NCBI GenBank assembly: GCA_017523285.1
Contig: JAFWWU010000055.1
Coordinates: 1 to 38,191 of the forward strand
DNA from: Ruminococcus sp.
GTDB taxonomy: Bacteria > Bacillota > Clostridia > Oscillospirales > Ruminococcaceae
DNA length: 38,191 bases
Reading direction: 5' to 3'
Shown: positions 34,793 to 38,191 of the stretch, one piece after another
Numbering within the stretch: position 1 is the stretch's first letter
How the letters are laid out: the number at the start of each line of letters is the position of its first letter
Notes under the pieces: generated by a model
Told to the model about the DNA's origin: nothing
Database searches by the model: none
The model's input: only the letters and a program-made list of their open reading frames with translations
Translations under genes and position numbers: made by a program

Positions 34793-35383
34793 TCATTTTA
34801 TGGATTTTAATATCTGATAAGCTTCATCGTAGCTTATATTTAAAGTAAATATTTCCATTAAAGTATTACCTTTATAATATATTATAAAATAAATTGGTAA
34901 ATCGGTATATTGATTAAGTGTAGATACAATATAACCCTCTGTACCATTTACCAAAATCGGTTCTTCAAGCTCCCAATCGTTAAATTCGAGAATATATTCC
35001 TCAGGTGATGTGCTTTTTTCTAAATTTTTGTAAACCATTTGTACGGATTTTTCAAGATAAGGGCTGTTATCAGACTCATCAACGTTAAAATACAAACAAA
35101 TTGAAGTGTTGTTCTTATTATCACTATATCTTTGATTCTTATTATCTGAACCTACATGATAATCAAAACTATTTAATGTTGAGCTATCAGGAAGATACTC
35201 AGGAGCATCCACATCAAAACCGAATTTACTGCAAAGCTCTTTAATTCCATATTTATCAGAAGTTTCTGCTTTAATACCATTTTTTGTATCGGCTGATATG
35301 CTATCCGCCTTATAAACAGCAGTTGAAAACAAAGATGTAAGCGTTATCATAGCAAGTCCGATTGAAATAAATAGTTTTTTCAT
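34793..35383 (-). CDS. Secreted paralogue of the anti-sigma ectodomain (DUF4367-like)
   Basis: 196 aa with a signal peptide (about 1-28) and no other membrane segment. From about residue 45 it parallels the extracytoplasmic part of the anti-sigma protein encoded just upstream: YGIKELCS versus YGIRYFCS, then a PEYLPD/PTWIPD element, and a closing ISYDEAYQILKSIK versus MTDEEACAILDGIR. It is therefore a free copy of that sensor domain and could bind the same ligand. GGGGGAG precedes the ATG; 13 bases from the anti-sigma stop and 14 bases to the peptidase start. Confidence 0.78.
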   Translation of the reverse strand: MKKLFISIGLAMITLTSLFSTAVYKADSISADTKNGIKAETSDKYGIKELCSKFGFDVDAPEYLPDSSTLNSFDYHVGSDNKNQRYSDNKNNTSICLYFNVDESDNSPYLEKSVQMVYKNLEKSTSPEEYILEFNDWELEEPILVNGTEGYIVSTLNQYTDLPIYFIIYYKGNTLMEIFTLNISYDEAYQILKSIK

Positions 35384-35396
35384 TGTTTTCTCCCCC

Positions 35397-36275
35397 TTAC
35401 CTTATACCATCAAGAATAGCACAAGCTTCTTCATCTGTCATATTAATGCAATTAATATATATATATGTGTTCCCATTCATAATAGTAATATCGTGATGAA
35501 CATTATTTAGTCCTTGAAATATATATGATGTAAGTCTACGATAATCATCTTCAATTATTATCCTTTCTTGTTCTGTGTCATTGTTATAACGGTAAGTTTC
35601 TGCATATTTTATCATATCATCATGATTATTAAAAAAATGATAATATATATTTACAAATCGCAGTTCAATGGCATTTTTTTCAGGGGCATATTCGTCAAAT
35701 TCTATACTTATATTCTTTTGTTTTCCAGATTTACTATATATTACGTCACAATATGATATATTATCAGGAATCCATGTAGGAACAACAGGCGGTACTTCAT
35801 CATATATCGAACAGAAATATCGTATACCATATGGGTCGTCATCTGTAGTTGGAGGAGAAAAATCATATTCACTGCTTTCTGAATCAGTTTCTATTTTAGA
35901 AAGGTCAATTAAAATCTGCTCGCCTTTTCTGAAAGCAGCCGTAAAAAGGTTTTCACCGAATACTGTAAGAGTACATATATTTCCTGCTGCAACTAAGGCT
36001 ATTACAGCTGCAATTGCGGCTCTTTTTTGCTTAAAGAAACCTTTTCTTCGATTTGTTCCTGCTTTTCTCTTTATGCTGAAAAACTCGCTTTCAACGTCAA
36101 CATCGGGAATGATTAGATTATCATTTTCAGCAATTGCTGATATAAGCTCATCAATAAGTTCGGTATCAGGATTTTCCTTAGCAATTTCTGCTTCAAGCAT
36201 ATCATTAAGCTCTGAATTATCGGGCAGCACAACGGAAGTATCAGAGCAGATTTTTTCAAATATATTCTCTTTCAT
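35397..36275 (-). CDS. Transmembrane anti-sigma factor with DUF4367-like sensor
   Basis: 292 aa. A cytoplasmic acidic segment (about residues 1-80) is followed by one membrane helix (about 86-106, rich in Ala/Val) after KQKRAA, then an extracytoplasmic domain of about 180 residues ending in MTDEEACAILDGIR. This topology and its start inside the end of the ECF sigma gene (ATGA overlap of 4 bases) define it as the cognate anti-sigma. It should hold the sigma factor at the membrane and release it on an external signal. No zinc-binding HxxxCxxC motif is visible, so it is not a ZAS-type anti-sigma. Confidence 0.85.
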   Translation of the reverse strand: MKENIFEKICSDTSVVLPDNSELNDMLEAEIAKENPDTELIDELISAIAENDNLIIPDVDVESEFFSIKRKAGTNRRKGFFKQKRAAIAAVIALVAAGNICTLTVFGENLFTAAFRKGEQILIDLSKIETDSESSEYDFSPPTTDDDPYGIRYFCSIYDEVPPVVPTWIPDNISYCDVIYSKSGKQKNISIEFDEYAPEKNAIELRFVNIYYHFFNNHDDMIKYAETYRYNNDTEQERIIIEDDYRRLTSYIFQGLNNVHHDITIMNGNTYIYINCINMTDEEACAILDGIR

Positions 36276-36733
36276 TCCTTTACCCCCTTAGATTTCAGAA
36301 TTTTCTTCCTTATACGTTGCAAACGCTTATACAATGCGGCTTCCGAAATATTAGTCATATCTGAAATAGTTTTAATATCCCTTCCGTCTATGTAATATGC
36401 TGTGAGCAGTTTTTCTTCTTCTTCCGATACTATGCCGTCAAAAGCAGTTTCTTCGTTCATATTTTCAGGCTGAGAAATATTTTCGCAGTTTTCTATAGGG
36501 ATAAATTCACGGGTATTTTTAATATAATTCTTTATAATGTTCTGCGCAGTTTTATAGAGCCATGCTTTTATACTTTCGGAAATATTCAGCCCGTCACGCT
36601 TTTTATGCATAACAAGAAAAACCTCCTGAGTGCAATCCTTTGCGGCAAACTCATCACGAAGCTTTATATAGCAATAATTATAAATCGACTGATAATATTT
36701 TCTTACGATATCATCAAAAATATCATCACGCAT
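36272..36733 (-). CDS. ECF-subfamily RNA polymerase sigma factor
   Basis: 153 aa from ATG 36733, about 12 bases after AAAGGAG; an upstream in-frame ATG at 36787 lies ahead of that ribosome site. Region 2 spans about residues 5-75 (YYQSIYNYCYIKLRDEFAAKD, then CTQEVFLVMHKKRD, then KAWLYKTAQNIIKNY). Region 4 spans about 100-148 (LLTAYYIDGRDIKTISDMT, then ISEAALYKRLQRIRKKI). There are no regions 1 or 3, as usual for ECF factors. It probably transcribes its own operon. I could not read a clear ECF-type promoter upstream, only an inverted repeat. Confidence 0.93.
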   Translation of the reverse strand: MRDDIFDDIVRKYYQSIYNYCYIKLRDEFAAKDCTQEVFLVMHKKRDGLNISESIKAWLYKTAQNIIKNYIKNTREFIPIENCENISQPENMNEETAFDGIVSEEEEKLLTAYYIDGRDIKTISDMTNISEAALYKRLQRIRKKILKSKGVKE

Positions 36734-36759
36734 AAATTTGTATATCTCCTTTTTTGGAA

Positions 36760-36777
36760 TTCCATATATAAATGGAA
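36760..36777. promoter_or_regulatory. Inverted repeat upstream of the ECF operon
   Basis: TTCCAT and ATGGAA, 6 bases apart, lie just ahead of the sigma factor ribosome site. This is a possible operator or mRNA hairpin; weak evidence. Confidence 0.3.
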
Positions 36778-36987
36778 AAAAATGCACTCATTTTGGACAT
36801 CTGAACCTGAATTTGTATGATTAAACAAAATCAGTATTTGATTCTTATTAAACATAAACAACTGATTCAATTATAACATATCATATAGAATTCTTCTACT
36901 AATACTTTTTATTCTTTTGAAATAATCATAATTATTGAATAAATGATTATCAAAAAGCAATTTCTTTAGTAACTGATATATAAAGAA

Positions 36988-37025
36988 AACAGGTGCGTAA
37001 CGAGTTGAGACGTTACGCACCTGTT
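36988..37025. terminator. 15-bp perfect hairpin with T-tract on the minus strand
   Basis: AACAGGTGCGTAACG (36988-37002) pairs with CGTTACGCACCTGTT (37011-37025). On the minus strand it is followed by TTCTTTAT, so it could end leftward transcripts from the repeat region. Confidence 0.65.
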
Positions 37026-37079
37026 TATTAGAAAAATGTCAAAGCTTGTAAAATAGTTCGTTTTTCGACTTCTCCAGCA

Positions 37080-37129
37080 GTAATACTATAGAGAATACTT
37101 TCTCAGTAAATACAGTTTTATAGTATTAC
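37080..37129. repeat. 11-bp inverted repeat
   Basis: GTAATACTATA (37080-37090) and TATAGTATTAC (37119-37129) are perfect inverted copies around a 28-base centre. This could be a protein-binding dyad, a hairpin or the ends of a tiny element; function unknown. Confidence 0.45.
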
Positions 37130-37212
37130 AAATATCGTAAACAATAAAAAATATATGTCTCCACATTTTATACCTTTTCTTAAAATACGGACATAGAATA
37201 TATAGAAACATT

Positions 37213-37246
37213 AAGCACTGCGGATTTTCTGCGGTGCTTTTCTTTT
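37213..37246 (+). terminator. Rightward intrinsic terminator in the gene-free region
   Basis: A 12-bp stem with wobble pairs (37213-37224 with 37228-37239) is followed by a T-rich tail. No gene on the plus strand explains it, so a small RNA or a lost gene upstream is possible. Confidence 0.7.
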
Positions 37247-37273
37247 TCTCTCACATAGTCGAATTGATAAAGC

Positions 37274-37608
37274 GTGTCAGTAGTGACGGTAAAAAACTGT
37301 GATATAGTTACCGTCGCGCAATGTGTTCTGAAACAACACAAACGTCTATATATCGTTGAATGCTGTGCGTGTCAGTAGAATTTGTATTACAATGTTACCG
37401 TCACAGATTGAAGTTACTGTCACGTTTGATTTATATATATCGGGTGACGGTAGTGACAGTAAAATACTGTAGAGGGTGGTCATACATTCTACTGGCACCC
37501 TAAATTTTGAGAATGTCGAATCTGCGTTGTTTGAGTGTAATGACAGTAATGATTCGGGTGCCGGTAACTCTCAAAAGGGTGACAGTAGAATGTCATCGGG
37601 TGACAGTA
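37274..37608. repeat. Iteron-like array of GTGACRGTA motifs
   Basis: About a dozen copies of GTGACAGTA/GTGACGGTA or one- to two-base variants occur in about 335 bp. Direct copies lie at 37274, 37283, 37369, 37444, 37453, 37540, 37558, 37579 and 37600; inverted copies at 37307, 37394 and 37413. The last three direct copies start exactly 21 bases apart with consensus GGGTGACAGTA, and two pairs are adjacent (9-base step). Such phasing is typical of binding-site arrays for a replication initiator or regulator. Confidence 0.75.
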
Positions 37609-37620
37609 ACTTATGAAAAT

Positions 37621-37669
37621 AAAAGTCGGTGCGTAACGAAATGAACTCGTTAAACGTGCCGACTTTTTT
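37621..37669 (+). terminator. Hairpin terminator after the repeat array
   Basis: AAAAGTCGG/CCGACTTTT plus further pairs with a small bulge, and a T-run at 37664-37669. The arm contains GGTGCGTAACGA, also present in the hairpin at 36988, so the two look related and flank the array. Confidence 0.8.
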
Positions 37670-37697
37670 CTTCTGTCAATGAATACACTATCAAAGC

Positions 37698-37715
37698 GTG
37701 ACGACAGTGACGACA
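37698..37715 (+). repeat. Tandem GTGACGACA pair
   Basis: Two adjacent identical 9-mers, a variant of the array motif, outside the right-hand hairpin. Confidence 0.6.
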
Positions 37716-38104
37716 AAAACGATGTGTCTTTTCCTTCTTCTGTTGACCCTGTGAGAAACGTCCAAACAGCGTGAAAACAGCAGTGCCGATAAGCTGAAAT
37801 AAGGGGGTGATATTTCTGACGCCCCTGTCGGCACTGTAAGCGATTTGTGCCACGCATTCTTGCATAGGGTAATTACACCACAAAATCAATTGAGAGCTAA
37901 AAAAGCCTCATATTTGCAGAATGTGAGCGTATTAAAAACGAAGATAAAAAGAATATGAATTCCGGTGAAAATGTGGGGCGATTAATGGTCTCCTTTTGGA
38001 GAGCAAGCATAGCGCATGGCATGCCGCCTGCGCCTTCAAGATGGGCAGTAGCCCGAACCCACTTCACATATAAGCTTGAAAAATATAAGAATGGAGGGAT
38101 CAAA

Positions 38105-38173
38105 ATGTATCACACAAGTCAAACAGGAATCAGAAGAAGGAGTGTGATGCCGATTGAAGAAAACGAATCTTAA
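38105..38173 (+). CDS. 22-aa ORF coupled to the next gene
   Basis: ATG 38105 is 6 bases after GGAGGG and encodes MYHTSQTGIRRRSVMPIEEN plus two residues. Its 3' end carries AGAAGGAG and overlaps the TTG start of the following gene. The good ribosome site and overlap suggest a translated leader or coupling ORF. No family recognised. Confidence 0.5.
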   Translation: MYHTSQTGIRRRSVMPIEENES

Positions 38174-38191
38174 GGCTTATGAATTTCAGAA
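38154..38191 (+). CDS. Start of an unidentified gene cut by the right edge
   Basis: TTG 38154 lies 10 bases after AGGAG (38139-38143) and opens MKKTNLKAYEFQ, continuing past the window. Only 12 residues are visible, too few for a family. Position after the repeat region makes a replication, mobilisation or element-borne gene possible, but this is a guess. Confidence 0.5.
   Translation, partial: MKKTNLKAYEFQ

Larger units (their letters stand above)
36778..38104. other. Long gene-free region with repeats and hairpins
   Basis: No open frame here has a credible ribosome site or family resemblance; those at 37489-37889 arise from the repeats. From 36778 to 36987 I see only AT-rich spacer. The rest contains two related hairpins (36988-37025, 37621-37669), an 11-bp inverted repeat (37080-37090 with 37119-37129), a terminator (37213-37246), an iteron-like array (37274-37608), a tandem GTGACGACA pair (37698-37715) and a more GC-rich segment from about 37970. 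The pattern fits a replication, transfer or regulatory region more than decayed genes. Confidence 0.6.

Noticed and set aside
37080-37129. Possible miniature transposable element
   Set aside because: Only an 11-bp inverted repeat over 50 bp, with no target duplication visible; kept only as an inverted repeat.
37274-37608. CRISPR array
   Set aside because: Repeats are 9-11 bp, in both orientations and irregularly spaced, without uniform spacers or cas genes.
37489-37889. Minus-strand open frames rich in His/Tyr/Cys
   Set aside because: They are translations of the GTGACRGTA repeats and hairpins, with low-complexity composition and no ribosome site.
37955-38104. Longer 72-aa reading of the right-edge mini-ORF
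   Set aside because: The ATG at 37955 lacks a ribosome site, while ATG 38105 in the same frame has GGAGGG at good spacing; the extra part covers a probable structured leader.

Overview
The window looks like chromosome from a low-GC, Gram-positive, cellulosome-producing Ruminococcus-like bacterium (Oscillospiraceae). This rests on a GH48 exocellulase with a C-terminal dockerin, a second dockerin protein cut by the left edge, a dockerin-bearing peptidase, a sortase pilus locus, T-box control of amino-acid synthesis and strong AGGAGG-type ribosome sites. Species cannot be fixed from the sequence alone.

Layout. 1-298: C-terminus of a dockerin protein. 349-5030 (minus): four-gene ABC export-type operon (ATPase, permease, GldG-like, DUF4340). 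5426-8117: GH48-dockerin gene with its own consensus promoter, structured leader and double terminator. 8284-19429: pilus operon on the plus strand, in order coiled-coil protein, signal peptidase I, 1845-aa adhesin, major pilin, class C sortase, small LPxTG pilin, second sortase. 19436-20338: GNAT acetyltransferase with a leader-peptide/hairpin 5' region. 20350-21261 (minus): DUF4846 protein. 21432-28115: branched-chain amino-acid operon (ilvA, ridA, leuA, leuC, leuD, leuB) behind a T-box leader with two specifier units and one terminator switch. 28155-28877 (minus): TetR regulator. 29027-31952: csoR-copA copper operon, with copZ fused to the end of copA. 31953-32451: intergenic, with an orphan leftward promoter. 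32452-32898 (minus): stand-alone Spo0A C-terminal domain protein. 33030-36733 (minus): ECF sigma factor, anti-sigma factor, secreted paralogue of the anti-sigma ectodomain, and a dockerin-bearing papain-like peptidase. 36734-38104: about 1.3 kb without a convincing gene, holding two related hairpins that flank an iteron-like repeat array. 38105-38191: a short ORF overlapping the start of a new gene cut by the right edge.

How the parts fit. The left dockerin and GH48 supply plant-fibre degradation, and the pilus operon a covalently assembled surface fibre with a very large adhesin. The T-box operon joins the isoleucine-committing step (IlvA) to the leucine branch (LeuABCD), and its two specifiers read as Leu (CTC) and Ile (ATC), so control appears to match the two pathways. 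The ECF operon links an envelope-sensing circuit to a peptidase predicted to dock on the cellulosome.

The strongest points to check are the two-specifier T-box leader, the internal CopZ start inside copA, the pilus adhesin whose last CnaB domain is split by five related modules, the anti-sigma ectodomain duplicate, and the 21-bp-phased repeats near the right end.
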